Below, piece after piece: positions 53,233 through 62,517 of a stretch of DNA of 64,000 nt; position 1 is the first letter of the stretch; every line of letters starts with the position of its first letter. The translations under genes and the position numbers were made by a program. The notes under the pieces were generated by a model. That model was not told where the DNA came from, did no database searches, and saw nothing but the letters and a program-made list of their open reading frames with translations. Origin of the DNA: Kosakonia oryziphila (lineage in GTDB: Bacteria; Pseudomonadota; Gammaproteobacteria; Enterobacterales; Enterobacteriaceae); contig NZ_FMBC01000022.1 of assembly GCF_900094795.1 (NCBI RefSeq), positions 1 through 64,000 on the forward strand, written 5' to 3'.

Positions 53233-53777
53233 TAGTCGGCTTCCGGGGTTTTTTCCGCATCGTTGCTGGCATTGCGGCTCATCCATAACGCAAGCGCTTT
53301 CAGGGAATCAGGAGTAAATTCATCACAGCGGGTAGTGATCTCTTCCGGTGTCATCCAGAAGACCTCGCTCACCTCTTCTTCCTGCAACGCGAAAGGCCCG
53401 TGAGAAACACAACTGAACAATCCGCCCCAGACGCGGCAATGTTCATCTTCAAAGTAGAACTGGCCATGTTCGGCGAAGGGAACACCGGCAATACCCAGCT
53501 CTTCTTCAGCTTCACGGCGTGCGGAATCCAGTAAAATTTCACCGGCCTGCACCACACCACCAGCGGTGGCATCCAGCATACCGGGCATGAAATCTTTGAT
53601 TTCGGTACGACGCTGCACCAGAATTTTGCCCATTCCATCATGCACCACAATGTAGGTTGCGCGATGACGCAAACACTGCGCCCGCATCTGTTGCCGGCTT
53701 GATTGCGCGATCACTTCATTGTCTTCATTGACAATATCCACCCACTCCATGCCTGCAAAATGACTCTGTTCCACCAT
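53232..53777 (-). CDS. yfcD: Nudix hydrolase YfcD
   Basis: 181-residue Nudix protein, close in length to E. coli YfcD. The Nudix box is complete ([23 protein letters not shown], about 77-99). Substrate unknown; the domain before the box (about 1-35) resembles isopentenyl-diphosphate-isomerase-like Nudix proteins. Stop codon TAG lies at the end of the repeat element. Followed upstream by yfcE on the same strand. Confidence 0.94.
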   Translation of the reverse strand: MVEQSHFAGMEWVDIVNEDNEVIAQSSRQQMRAQCLRHRATYIVVHDGMGKILVQRRTEIKDFMPGMLDATAGGVVQAGEILLDSARREAEEELGIAGVPFAEHGQFYFEDEHCRVWGGLFSCVSHGPFALQEEEVSEVFWMTPEEITTRCDEFTPDSLKALALWMSRNASNDAEKTPEAD

Positions 53778-53831
53778 CGGGAAATCTTCTCTTTGTGGCG
53801 CTCTTTTGGCGCGTTTCGGTTGAAAGGTAAA

Positions 53832-54386
53832 TTACGGATTAATCGCGACCTGCGCAATAATCCGCTGATCATTAAGTGCGATCACGCGCAATACGCCCTC
53901 TTCCAGCATGCCATAACTGGCGGCAAACCCACCTTTGGGAATACTCACCGAGCCGGGATTGAAGTGGAAAATGTCGCCCCGCTGTTCCGCTACCGGAATG
54001 TGCGTATGGCCATAAACCAGCACATCTCCTGTCGCCAGCGGCGGTACATTATCCGGGCCAAGCAGATGTCCATGTGTCAGAAACAGACGGCGTTCTGCTA
54101 ACAGCACTTGCTGCCAGGGCGCGGTAATCGGGAAATGCAGTAACATTTGATCCACTTCGCTGTCACAGTTACCGCGCACGGCGATGATGTGGCTGGCCTG
54201 CTCATTAAGCCGCTCAGCCACTTGCGCCGGTGCATACCCCTGCGGCAGCGCGTTGCGCGGCCCGTGATTCAACACATCGCCGAGGATCACCAGCCAGTGT
54301 GCATCGCTTTGAGCAAACAGTTCCAGTACGCGCTCCGTCGCGGGCAACGACCCATGAATGTCCGATGCAAACATCAGTTTCATCAC
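53832..54386 (-). CDS. yfcE: metallophosphoesterase (phosphodiesterase) YfcE
   Basis: 184-residue calcineurin-like phosphodiesterase (MJ0936/YfcE type) shown in E. coli to act on artificial phosphodiesters. Metal ligands: Asp9 and His11 (FASDIHGS), GDVLNHG, GNCDSEVD, THGH and YGHTHIP. Length as in E. coli. Lies between yfcD and yfcF, all on the minus strand. Confidence 0.96.
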   Translation of the reverse strand: MMKLMFASDIHGSLPATERVLELFAQSDAHWLVILGDVLNHGPRNALPQGYAPAQVAERLNEQASHIIAVRGNCDSEVDQMLLHFPITAPWQQVLLAERRLFLTHGHLLGPDNVPPLATGDVLVYGHTHIPVAEQRGDIFHFNPGSVSIPKGGFAASYGMLEEGVLRVIALNDQRIIAQVAINP

Positions 54387-54438
54387 TGCACCTCATGTGG
54401 AAGAAAACAGCCCATGATAACGGAAGTCTGCGGGCTTA

Positions 54439-55113
<675 letters not shown>

Positions 55114-55241
55114 TCAAAATATAACGTCCTGTTCAGGCTGTCACTTAATGAAAACTCAGCAGCCAGAGGGAACATCTATACTCTGGGAGTGACGATTATT
55201 CTTAGAGCCTGGCCCATTAGGCTATTAGACCTGGAGTATTG

Positions 55242-55871
55242 ATGATAGACCTCTATTTCGCACCCACACCAAACGGCCATAAAGTAACACTATTTCTGGA
55301 AGAAAGCGGGCTAGAATACCGCCTGATCCGCGTCGATATCAGCAAAGGCGACCAGTTTCGTCCGGATTTTCTGATTATCTCCCCGAACAATAAAATCCCG
55401 GCTATTGTCGATCATATGCCAGCCGATGGCGGCGCGCCGTTGAGCGTGTTTGAATCTGGCGCGATTCTGCTTTATCTGGCGGAAAAAACGGGAAAATTAC
55501 TCAGCGATGAACTGCGTGAACGCCATATCACCTTGCAGTGGCTTTTCTGGCAGGTTGCCGGTTTGGGCCCAATGCTCGGGCAAAACCATCACTTTAACCA
55601 CTTTGCGCCGCAGCCAGTACCATATGCCATTGAGCGCTATCAGGTCGAAACCCAGCGTCTGTATCAGGTCTTGAATAAGCGGCTGGAGCGGGTGCCATGG
55701 CTGGCAGGCGAGCATTATAGCATTGCGGATATTGCCGCCTGGCCGTGGATCCACTCTCACCAGCGCCAGCACGTGAATCTTGAGGATTATCCCGCCGTGT
55801 TTAACTGGTATGAGCGCATCCGTACCCGTCCGGCTACCGAGCGGGCGCTGCAAAAAGCACAGCAGCTATGA
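55242..55871 (+). CDS. yfcG: disulfide-bond oxidoreductase / GST YfcG
   Basis: 209-residue Nu-class GST-like protein with GSSG-dependent disulfide reductase activity in E. coli. The N-terminal domain has APTPNGHKVTLFLEE (Asn11) and PNNKIPAIVDH; the helical domain has FWQVAGLGPMLGQNHHFNHF and YSIADIAAWPW. A few residues shorter than E. coli at the C-terminus. ATG at 55242 with CTGGAG upstream; a TTG codon three bases earlier is less likely. Confidence 0.95.
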   Translation: MIDLYFAPTPNGHKVTLFLEESGLEYRLIRVDISKGDQFRPDFLIISPNNKIPAIVDHMPADGGAPLSVFESGAILLYLAEKTGKLLSDELRERHITLQWLFWQVAGLGPMLGQNHHFNHFAPQPVPYAIERYQVETQRLYQVLNKRLERVPWLAGEHYSIADIAAWPWIHSHQRQHVNLEDYPAVFNWYERIRTRPATERALQKAQQL

Positions 55872-55985
55872 AAGCCAGGTAACCTGTTCTGATAGTTAAA
55901 AAAATCCGTGAAATGTGTTCGGTATCGCATGCGAATTTGAGCCGCTCACTTATGCTGAAATGGAACATCACCAAAGGAGGGAAAC

Positions 55986-56882
55986 ATGAAGATACTGATT
56001 ACTGGCGGGACTGGCCTGATTGGTCGTCATCTCATCCCTCGGCTGCTGGAGCTTGGGCATGCCGTTACCGTTGTCACACGCAGCCCGGCCAAAGCGCAAC
56101 AGCTACTTGATGGCCGCGTGACGCTGTGGAAAGGGCTAAACGATCACACTCATCTCAATGAGTTTGATGCAGTGATCAACCTGGCAGGCGAGCCGATCGC
56201 CGATAAACGCTGGAGCGAAGAACAGAAGCAGCGTCTGTGCAACAGCCGCTGGCAGATAACGCAACAGCTAGCGGATTTGATTAAGGCCAGCGACACACCG
56301 CCGCACGTGCTGATTTCTGGATCTGCGACAGGCTACTACGGCGATCTCGGTGAAGTGGTGGTCACGGAAGAGGAACCACCACATAACGAGTTCACCCACA
56401 AACTTTGCGACCGTTGGGAGCAAATTGCCTGCGAAGCGCAAAGCGAACGCACCCGCGTTTGCCTGCTGCGTACCGGTGTGGTGTTCGCACCACAGGGCGG
56501 GATCCTCGGCAAGCTGCTGCCGCTGTTTCGTCTCGGTCTCGGCGGCCCAATTGGCAATGGCCGTCAGTATCTGGCGTGGATCCATATCGACGATATGCTA
56601 AACGGCATTCTCTGGCTGCTGGATAACGATCTGCGCGGGCCGTTCAATATGGTTTCACCCTATCCGGTGCGCAATGAGCAGTTTGCTCACACACTCGGCC
56701 ATGTGCTGCACCGACCGGCCATTATGCGCGCGCCCGCTTTTGCCGTGCGCCTGATGATGGGCGAATCCTCCGTTCTGGTGCTTGGCGGCCAACGCGCACT
56801 GCCGAAACGCCTCGAAGCCGCCGGTTTCGCTTTCCGCTGGTACGATCTGGAAGAGGCGCTGGAAGATATTGTAACCTCTTAA
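55986..56882 (+). CDS. yfcH: NAD-dependent epimerase-like protein YfcH
   Basis: 298-residue atypical short-chain dehydrogenase (SDR39U1 type). The N-terminal nucleotide motif is [14 protein letters not shown] (about 3-16), with [12 protein letters not shown] in the active-site region and a DUF1731 C-terminal domain ([17 protein letters not shown]). Function not established. Strong GGAGG 6 bases before the ATG. Confidence 0.94.
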   Translation: MKILITGGTGLIGRHLIPRLLELGHAVTVVTRSPAKAQQLLDGRVTLWKGLNDHTHLNEFDAVINLAGEPIADKRWSEEQKQRLCNSRWQITQQLADLIKASDTPPHVLISGSATGYYGDLGEVVVTEEEPPHNEFTHKLCDRWEQIACEAQSERTRVCLLRTGVVFAPQGGILGKLLPLFRLGLGGPIGNGRQYLAWIHIDDMLNGILWLLDNDLRGPFNMVSPYPVRNEQFAHTLGHVLHRPAIMRAPAFAVRLMMGESSVLVLGGQRALPKRLEAAGFAFRWYDLEEALEDIVTS

Positions 56883-56950
56883 TTTTCGTGGCTCCGCCAG
56901 CGCGTTTGCAGTGGTAAGATAAGACGCGTTACCACCGTAAGGGCGCTGGC

Positions 56951-57445
56951 ATGACGTTGTACACTTCCCGTTTGATCCTCTCCTCGTTTGAACCTTCCGA
57001 CTGGCCATTTTTCCTGCAACTGCGCAGGAATAGCAGCGTGATGCGCTATATGGGCGAGATCGCCTCTGAAGATCATATCCGCACCTTGTTTGACGATCGT
57101 CTTGCCGATCGTCACGCTTTTATTATTCGCAACGAGCAGCATGCTTCGGTGGGTGATATCGGTCTGCGTATCAGCCAGCACAACCCACAGGAAGCCGATG
57201 TCGGCTACGCAATTGCACCCGCAGCGCAGGGGCAAGGCATTGCATCAGAAGCGCTACAGGCGCTGTGCAATTACGCGTTTGATAGCAAGGTACAGGCACT
57301 TAACGCCTGGGTGCTGGCAGAGAATCAGGGGTCGGTGAGAGTACTGGAAAAAAGCGGTTTTCAGCGTGTACAGGTGCTGGAAAAAGCCTACCTGCTGCAC
57401 GGCGAATACCATGACGACTGGATTTACCGGCGAGAAAAAGCATAG
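56951..57445 (+). CDS. GNAT N-acetyltransferase (RimJ/RimL type)
   Basis: 164-residue GNAT protein. The N-terminal TSRLILSSFEPSDWPFFLQLRRNSSVMRYMG and the acetyl-CoA loop AAQGQGIASEALQALCNYAF, followed by NQGSVRVLEKSGFQRV, are those of Acetyltransf_3 family proteins. These acetylate protein N-termini or small amines; the substrate here is unknown. It occupies the yfcH-hisP gap where E. coli K-12 has rpnB (yfcI). It ends just before a hairpin, convergent with hisP. Confidence 0.88.
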   Translation: MTLYTSRLILSSFEPSDWPFFLQLRRNSSVMRYMGEIASEDHIRTLFDDRLADRHAFIIRNEQHASVGDIGLRISQHNPQEADVGYAIAPAAQGQGIASEALQALCNYAFDSKVQALNAWVLAENQGSVRVLEKSGFQRVQVLEKAYLLHGEYHDDWIYRREKA

Positions 57446-57449
57446 ATTG

Positions 57450-57473
57450 AGGCCGCCTGTACGGCGGCCTTAT
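57450..57473. terminator. hairpin between the GNAT gene and hisP
   Basis: 8-bp stem AGGCCGCC / GGCGGCCT with a 5-base loop, then TTATAT on the plus side. It lies between convergent genes. Confidence 0.75.
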
Positions 57474-57474
57474 A

Positions 57475-58248
57475 TCACTTCAGTGAACCCTTGAGGAACT
57501 GTTGCAAACGCGTGCTTTTCGGGTTACCGAACAGCTCATCCGGCGCGCCCTCTTCTTCAATCTTGCCCTGGTGCAGGAAGATAACGTGGGTGGAAACATG
57601 GCGGGCAAAGCCCATTTCATGCGTTACCACCACCATGGTTTTCCCCTCTTCCGCCAGTTGCTGCATAATGCGCAGCACTTCGCCCACCAGCTCAGGATCG
57701 AGTGCCGAAGTCGGTTCATCAAACAGCAATACTTCCGGTTCCATCGCCAGTGCGCGAGCAATGGAAACACGCTGCTGCTGACCACCGGACAAATGCACCG
57801 GATACTTTTGCTGCTGCATCTCATCAATGCCGACTTTAGCCAGATATTTCACCGCGCGCTCGCGGGCTTCCTGCTTGCTCAAGCCCAGCACCTGAATCGG
57901 TGCTTCCATGACGTTCTCCAGCACCGTCATATGGCTCCACAAGTTGAAATGCTGGAACACCATCGTCAGACGCGTGCGCAGCAGACGCAACTGGTGTTTA
58001 TCCGCAACCCGCAACTGGCCATCTTTATCACGTACCAGATTGATATTCTGGCCATTGACCACGATGGTACCTTCGCTCGGTTTTTCGAGGAAGTTAATAC
58101 AGCGCAAAAAGGTACTTTTGCCGGAACCGGAGGATCCGATAATGCTAATGACATCGCCCGCGTTGGCCTGCAACGAGACGCCCTTCAGCACTTCATGTTC
58201 GCCGTAGCGTTTGTGCAGATCGATAACGTTTAATTTATTCTCAGACAT
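57475..58248 (-). CDS. hisP: histidine/lysine-arginine-ornithine ABC transporter ATPase
   Basis: 257-residue ATPase subunit powering the HisQM permease. Walker A GSSGSGKS (about 38-45), signature [15 protein letters not shown], Walker [13 protein letters not shown] and switch [14 protein letters not shown] are all intact. Seven bases after hisM; last gene of the operon. Confidence 0.98.
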   Translation of the reverse strand: MSENKLNVIDLHKRYGEHEVLKGVSLQANAGDVISIIGSSGSGKSTFLRCINFLEKPSEGTIVVNGQNINLVRDKDGQLRVADKHQLRLLRTRLTMVFQHFNLWSHMTVLENVMEAPIQVLGLSKQEARERAVKYLAKVGIDEMQQQKYPVHLSGGQQQRVSIARALAMEPEVLLFDEPTSALDPELVGEVLRIMQQLAEEGKTMVVVTHEMGFARHVSTHVIFLHQGKIEEEGAPDELFGNPKSTRLQQFLKGSLK

Positions 58249-58255
58249 CGTGTTC

Positions 58256-58972
58256 TCAGTGCGTCGAAGAAGGTTTCATATGCTGCAACCAGCGCTTTTC
58301 CGCCTTGCGGAATAAGCTAATCAGCACATAAGAGATAATCAGATACAGCACCGCAGCAATACCAAACGCGGTAAACGGCTGGTAAGTTGCAGAGTTGATA
58401 TCACGGGCAATTTTCAGCAGATCCGGCACCGTAGCGGTAAAGGCCAGCGCCGTTGAGTGCAGCATCAAAATCACTTCGTTGCTGTACGCTGGCAGCGCAA
58501 TGCGCAGTGCCGACGGCAGAATAATGCTACGGTACATTTTGAACGACGAAAAACCATAGGCCCGCGCCGCCTCAATTTCGCCGTGCGGCACCGAACGGAT
58601 CGCCCCGGCGAAAATCTCAGTGGTATAGGCACAGGTATTGAGCGTCAACGCCAGCACCGTGCAATTCAGGCCGCTACGAAAGAAGGCATTCAGCAATTCG
58701 GTGCCCTTGACGATCTCCAGCGTGTACATACCTGAGTAGAACACCAGCAACTGAACATAGAGCGGCGTACCGCGAAACACGTAGGTAAATAACCAGATCG
58801 GGAAGCGGATAAATTTATTGCTGGAAACACGTCCGATAGCCAGAAACACCGCCATCACGCCACCCATCGCCACCGATGAAATCAACAGCCACAGGGTAAT
58901 TGCCACGCCCGTCAGGCGATAACCGTCGCTCCACAGCAGCGATTGCCAGTACTCGTGAATGATCTCGATCAC
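58256..58972 (-). CDS. hisM: histidine/lysine-arginine-ornithine ABC permease HisM
   Basis: 238-residue inner-membrane permease with five predicted helices. The polar amino acid transporter EAA loop is [31 protein letters not shown]. Pairs with HisQ to form the channel shared by HisJ and ArgT. Overlaps hisQ by 4 bases. Confidence 0.98.
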   Translation of the reverse strand: MIEIIHEYWQSLLWSDGYRLTGVAITLWLLISSVAMGGVMAVFLAIGRVSSNKFIRFPIWLFTYVFRGTPLYVQLLVFYSGMYTLEIVKGTELLNAFFRSGLNCTVLALTLNTCAYTTEIFAGAIRSVPHGEIEAARAYGFSSFKMYRSIILPSALRIALPAYSNEVILMLHSTALAFTATVPDLLKIARDINSATYQPFTAFGIAAVLYLIISYVLISLFRKAEKRWLQHMKPSSTH

Positions 58973-59655
58973 AGATCAGCCCTCTTCACACCCACGGAGT
59001 AGCGATGTTCGAGAAGAAGCAGCACACCATTGGAAACCGTTGTAAAAACGAGGTAAATCACCCCGCAGACGATAGCAAAATAGAAGGGTTCCCAGGTGCT
59101 TTTCCCGGCGAGCTGAGTGGCTTTGACCACATCTTCCAGCCCCAGCAGAGAAACCAGCGCAGTCGCTTTCAGGATCACCTGCCAGTTGTTACCAATCCCA
59201 GGCAGTGCATAACGCATCATCGACGGGAACAGGATGCGGCGGAAGATTTGCCGACCAGTAAAACCAAACGCCGTTGCCGCTTCAATATGTCCTTTCGGTA
59301 CCGCCATATAGGCACCGCGGAAGGTTTCCGTAAAATAAGCGCCGTAAATAAAACCGAGAGTAATAATACCAGCGACCATCGGATCGATATCCAGTTGATC
59401 CATACCCAGTGCATCCGTGATGCTGTTGAGAGCGATTTGCAGGCCGTAAAAAATCAGCAGCATCAATACCAGATCCGGCACACCGCGAATAAGTGTGGTA
59501 TAGCCTTCAAAGATCAGCGCCAGCAGCCGGTTTTTCGACAGTTTCGCCCCAGCACCCACCAGACCAATAAGCACCGCCAGCACCACCGAGCTGATGGCCA
59601 GCTCCAGGGTGACTAACGCACCGTGTAATATAACTTGAGAAAACCCGTACAGCAT
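58969..59655 (-). CDS. hisQ: histidine/lysine-arginine-ornithine ABC permease HisQ
   Basis: 228-residue permease with about five helices and the EAA loop GHIEAATAFGFTGRQIFRRILFPSMMRYALPG. Partner of HisM. The 85-base gap before it contains a stem CCCCTC / GAGGGG (59697-59717) typical of hisJ-hisQ junctions, where partial termination or RNA stabilisation lowers permease relative to binding protein. Confidence 0.98.
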   Translation of the reverse strand: MLYGFSQVILHGALVTLELAISSVVLAVLIGLVGAGAKLSKNRLLALIFEGYTTLIRGVPDLVLMLLIFYGLQIALNSITDALGMDQLDIDPMVAGIITLGFIYGAYFTETFRGAYMAVPKGHIEAATAFGFTGRQIFRRILFPSMMRYALPGIGNNWQVILKATALVSLLGLEDVVKATQLAGKSTWEPFYFAIVCGVIYLVFTTVSNGVLLLLEHRYSVGVKRADL

Positions 59656-59696
59656 GCAGCCAGTCCTGTCGTATGTGGTGTTTTACCGTGTCTCTT

Positions 59697-59717
59697 CCCC
59701 TCCCAATATGAGAGGGG
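59697..59717. other. intercistronic hairpin between hisJ and hisQ
   Basis: CCCCTC pairs with GAGGGG across a 9-base loop. On the minus strand it is followed by AAGAGACACGG with no U-run, so it is more likely a stabiliser of the hisJ 3' end than a full terminator. Confidence 0.55.
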
Positions 59718-59740
59718 CTGCACGTTAAGCACGGGTGGTA

Positions 59741-60523
59741 TTAGCCACCATAAACATCAAAATCAAAGTATTTCTTCGCCAGCTTTTCGTAAGTGCCATC
59801 AGCGCGCATTTCAGCAAACGCTTTGTTCAGCGCATCGCGCAGTTCGGTGTCGCCTTTGCGCATGCCCATGCCAGTACCGACGCCAAACAATTTCTCATCT
59901 TTGATGGACGGGCCACCAAATTTATAATCTTTGCCAACCGGCGTTTTCAGGAAACCTTCACTGGCTGCCACTTCATCCTGGAACGCGGCATCAATGCGGC
60001 CGGCAGTCAGGTCAGAGTAAATGTTGTCCTGGCCCTGATAGGAGACGATTTCCACCCCTTTTGGTGCCCAGTTTACGTTACCGTAAGTTTCCTGCGTGGT
60101 GCCCTGCAACACACCAATGCGCTTGCCTTTCAGCTTGTCCAGATCCGGCTGGACGTCAGAGTTTTTCGCTACCACCAGTCGGGAATCCGCCGCGTAAAGC
60201 TTGTCGGTGAAATCAATTTCCTGCTGACGTTTTTCGGTAATGGAGAGCGATGACATGATGGCGTCGATTTTTTTCGCTTTCAGCGAGGGGATCAGTGCAT
60301 CCAGCGGGTTCTCAACAAACACACACTGGGTTTTGATGCGTTTGCACAGCTCTTTCGCCAAATCGATGTCAAAACCGATCAGTTCCCCTTGCGCATTCTT
60401 CGATTCGAAAGGCGCATAAGTGGGATCAGTACCAATACGTAATTTTTGCGGAATGGCTGCGAACACAGTAGAAACGCTGGAAAACGCAAGCACCAGCGAA
60501 AGAGAGAGCACCAGTTTTTTCAT
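59741..60523 (-). CDS. hisJ: periplasmic histidine-binding protein
   Basis: 260-residue solute-binding protein delivering L-histidine to HisQMP. The signal peptide of 22 residues ends STVFA before [21 protein letters not shown]. Ligand-binding features of the SBP_bac_3 family are intact ([34 protein letters not shown]). Start ATG at 60523 with GAGG 5-6 bases upstream; other nearby ATGs are badly spaced. Sister gene argT lies upstream, and the region between carries a sigma-54-type promoter. Confidence 0.97.
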   Translation of the reverse strand: MKKLVLSLSLVLAFSSVSTVFAAIPQKLRIGTDPTYAPFESKNAQGELIGFDIDLAKELCKRIKTQCVFVENPLDALIPSLKAKKIDAIMSSLSITEKRQQEIDFTDKLYAADSRLVVAKNSDVQPDLDKLKGKRIGVLQGTTQETYGNVNWAPKGVEIVSYQGQDNIYSDLTAGRIDAAFQDEVAASEGFLKTPVGKDYKFGGPSIKDEKLFGVGTGMGMRKGDTELRDALNKAFAEMRADGTYEKLAKKYFDFDVYGG

Positions 60524-60574
60524 CATTATCCTCAACAGACTGTCTTTCCTAAGGGAATTTTTATAACAATACGG

Positions 60575-60590
60575 TGCCGTTATCGTGCCA
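60575..60590 (-). promoter_or_regulatory. sigma-54-type promoter for hisJ
   Basis: On the minus strand TGGCACGATAACGGCA: the -24 element TGGCAC and -12 element GGCA have the exact GG-N10-GC spacing. The expected transcript start is about 40 bases before the hisJ ATG. The -12 element CGGCA deviates from TTGCA. Confidence 0.6.
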
Positions 60591-60669
60591 TCATATGCCC
60601 TGGCAAGGCAAAAAATTATGCCCGCGCGCTGGCTTTTTTTTGCAGTATGAATGCTTAACTATGCATTCA

Positions 60670-60686
60670 TGCACCACCGCAGTGCA
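60670..60686. promoter_or_regulatory. predicted NtrC binding site upstream of hisJ
   Basis: TGCACCACCGCAGTGCA, 17 bp, matches the NtrC consensus TGCACCA-N3-TGGTGCA at 13 of 14 defined positions. It is centred about 110 bp upstream of the predicted sigma-54 start, the usual enhancer distance. Confidence 0.7.
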
Positions 60687-60720
60687 ATGAGCGCACCACA
60701 ACGAGACATTTACCGTATAA

Positions 60721-60752
60721 ATGCACCACGCCAGTTATTTCACGTGGTGCAT
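60721..60752. repeat. perfect 10-bp inverted repeat between argT and hisJ
   Basis: ATGCACCACG and CGTGGTGCAT, separated by 12 bases. Each arm contains an NtrC half-site (TGCACC / GGTGCA) but the spacing is wider than one site, so it may be a pair of half-sites or an RNA hairpin in an argT-hisJ read-through transcript. A short CCCGG / CCGGG stem lies at 60764-60778. Confidence 0.6.
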
Positions 60753-60788
60753 ATTTCCCTCATCCCGGATAAGCCGGGTTATGCAGCC

Positions 60789-61571
60789 TTAATCGCCATA
60801 GACATTAAAGTCGAAGTACTTTTTGGCGAGTTTGTCGTAGGTACCATCTTTACGCAGTTCGGCAAACGCTTTGTCGAACGCAGCTTTCAGCTCAGTATCA
60901 TCCTTGCGCAGACCAATACCGGTGCCGTCGCCGAAGTATTTCTTATCTTTCACTGACGGGCCAGCGAAAGCGAAGCCTTTCCCGGCAGGTTGTTTCAGGA
61001 AGCCTTCGCTGGCAGCGACTTCATCCTGGAATGCAGCATCCAGACGGCCCGCAGCGAGGTCGGAGTAAATCAGATCCTGGTTCTGGTAGGCCACGACATC
61101 AATGCCTTTGGTACGCCAGTTATCATTGGCATAAGCTTCCTGAGTAGAGCCCTGCAATACACCAACATGCTTGCCTTTCAGCGAATCCAGCGTCGGCTGA
61201 ATAGATGAACCTTTGGCGGCGATCAGGCGGGAATCGGCGGCGTAGAGCTTGTCAGAGAATGCAATTTCCTGCTGACGTTTTTCCGTAATCGACAGGGAAG
61301 AGATGATGGCGTCGATTTTCTTCGCTTTCAGCGACGGGATCAGCGAATCAAAATCGCTGCCGACCCAGGTGCATTTCACATGAATGCGTTTGCACATTTC
61401 GTTGCCGAGATCGATATCAAACCCCACGAAGTCCCCTTTCGCATCTTTCGATGAGAACGGCGCATAGGTTGCATCAGTACCGATGCGCACCGTGTGGGGA
61501 AGCGCTGCAAAAACGCTGGCTGTCGCTGACAGGCCCAACAGTAAAGACAGAGCGAGAACCGTCTTCTTCAT
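60789..61571 (-). CDS. argT: lysine/arginine/ornithine-binding periplasmic protein
   Basis: 260-residue binding protein for basic amino acids, sharing the HisQMP translocator. The signal peptide of 22 residues ends ASVFA before [21 protein letters not shown]. Strongly similar to HisJ throughout ([36 protein letters not shown]), reflecting gene duplication. Nitrogen-regulated in Salmonella and E. coli. Confidence 0.97.
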   Translation of the reverse strand: MKKTVLALSLLLGLSATASVFAALPHTVRIGTDATYAPFSSKDAKGDFVGFDIDLGNEMCKRIHVKCTWVGSDFDSLIPSLKAKKIDAIISSLSITEKRQQEIAFSDKLYAADSRLIAAKGSSIQPTLDSLKGKHVGVLQGSTQEAYANDNWRTKGIDVVAYQNQDLIYSDLAAGRLDAAFQDEVAASEGFLKQPAGKGFAFAGPSVKDKKYFGDGTGIGLRKDDTELKAAFDKAFAELRKDGTYDKLAKKYFDFNVYGD

Positions 61572-61637
61572 ACATTACCCTCAAGTGTTCTGTTTTTTAT
61601 TCTGTATTACGTTGTGTTGTGTTGCTGGCAGTTACCT

Positions 61638-61653
61638 TGCACGTCTTATGCCA
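61638..61653 (-). promoter_or_regulatory. sigma-54 promoter of argT
   Basis: On the minus strand TGGCATAAGACGTGCA has GG-N10-GC spacing with -24 TGGCA and -12 TGCA. It places the transcript start about 55 bases before the argT ATG. The known Salmonella argT promoter is sigma-54-dependent and, as I recall, very similar. A weaker NtrC-like sequence lies at 61839-61855. Confidence 0.75.
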
Positions 61654-61842
61654 GTTTCCCGCAGTCGGAAAAAGACCGCGTTAAATTTGTTAATAAAACG
61701 TTGCAAACTTACTTAATGATGAAAGATAGCAGGTCTGCTGAACGAACCGGAGCGTTAGCACGGTGAAAAGAGGATTAAATGTTGAGGATATGATCGCGCT
61801 TGCAGAATTGCCCCAAAAAAGCGCATGCCGGGTAGCAGCGCA

Positions 61843-62424
61843 CTACTTTGCAGCATCGCTCCCTTGCCAGCGGGTAAACAGATCTTCCGGCAACGCAATG
61901 TCAAATTGATCGAGCACACGGTTAACGGTCTGATCAATCACCGCCTCCAGGCTTTGCGGACGGTGATAAAACGCCGGTACCGGCGGCATGATCACTGCGC
62001 CCAGTTCCGCCGCTTGTGTCATCAAGCGCAAATGCCCAAGGTGCAGCGGCGTTTCACGTACGCACAACACCAGCGGCCTGCGCTCTTTCAGCACCACATC
62101 TGCCGCCCGCGTCAGCAGGCTATCGGTGTAGCTGTGCACAATGCCGGAGAGGGTTTTGATCGAACAAGGAAGGATCACCATACCTGCAGTTTTAAACGAA
62201 CCGGACGAGATGCTGGCGGCGATATCACGCGCATCATGCACCACATTCGCCAGCGCCTGTACATCGCGCAGAGAAAAATCAGTTTCCAGCGCCAGCGTCT
62301 GGCGGGCCGCCTGACTCATTACCAGATGGGTTTCAACCTCGGCCACATCGCGCAGCACCTGCAACAGGCGAATACCGTAGATTGTGCCACTGGCGCCTGA
62401 AATCCCCACAATGAGTCGTTTCAT
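61843..62424 (-). CDS. ubiX: flavin prenyltransferase
   Basis: UbiX prenylates FMN to make the cofactor of the ubiquinone decarboxylase UbiD. 193 residues, four more than E. coli at the C-terminus. Flavoprotein motifs: VGISGASGTIYGIRLL (about 6-21), SSGSFKTAGMVILPCSIKTLSGI and PPVPAFYHRPQSLE. Lies between purF and argT on the same strand. Confidence 0.96.
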   Translation of the reverse strand: MKRLIVGISGASGTIYGIRLLQVLRDVAEVETHLVMSQAARQTLALETDFSLRDVQALANVVHDARDIAASISSGSFKTAGMVILPCSIKTLSGIVHSYTDSLLTRAADVVLKERRPLVLCVRETPLHLGHLRLMTQAAELGAVIMPPVPAFYHRPQSLEAVIDQTVNRVLDQFDIALPEDLFTRWQGSDAAK

Positions 62425-62488
62425 GATTGTTGCCCCTTTTTTATCGGACGAACTTTGCCTGATTATAGAGGGCGTTGCAACAGATTGC

Positions 62489-62508
62489 GCCCCTCACGAT
62501 GGAGGGGC
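62489..62508. other. hairpin between purF and ubiX
   Basis: 7-bp perfect stem GCCCCTC / GAGGGGC with a 6-base loop just after the purF stop. No U-run follows on the minus strand, so termination is uncertain. Confidence 0.5.
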
Positions 62509-62517
62509 ACGGCAGGA

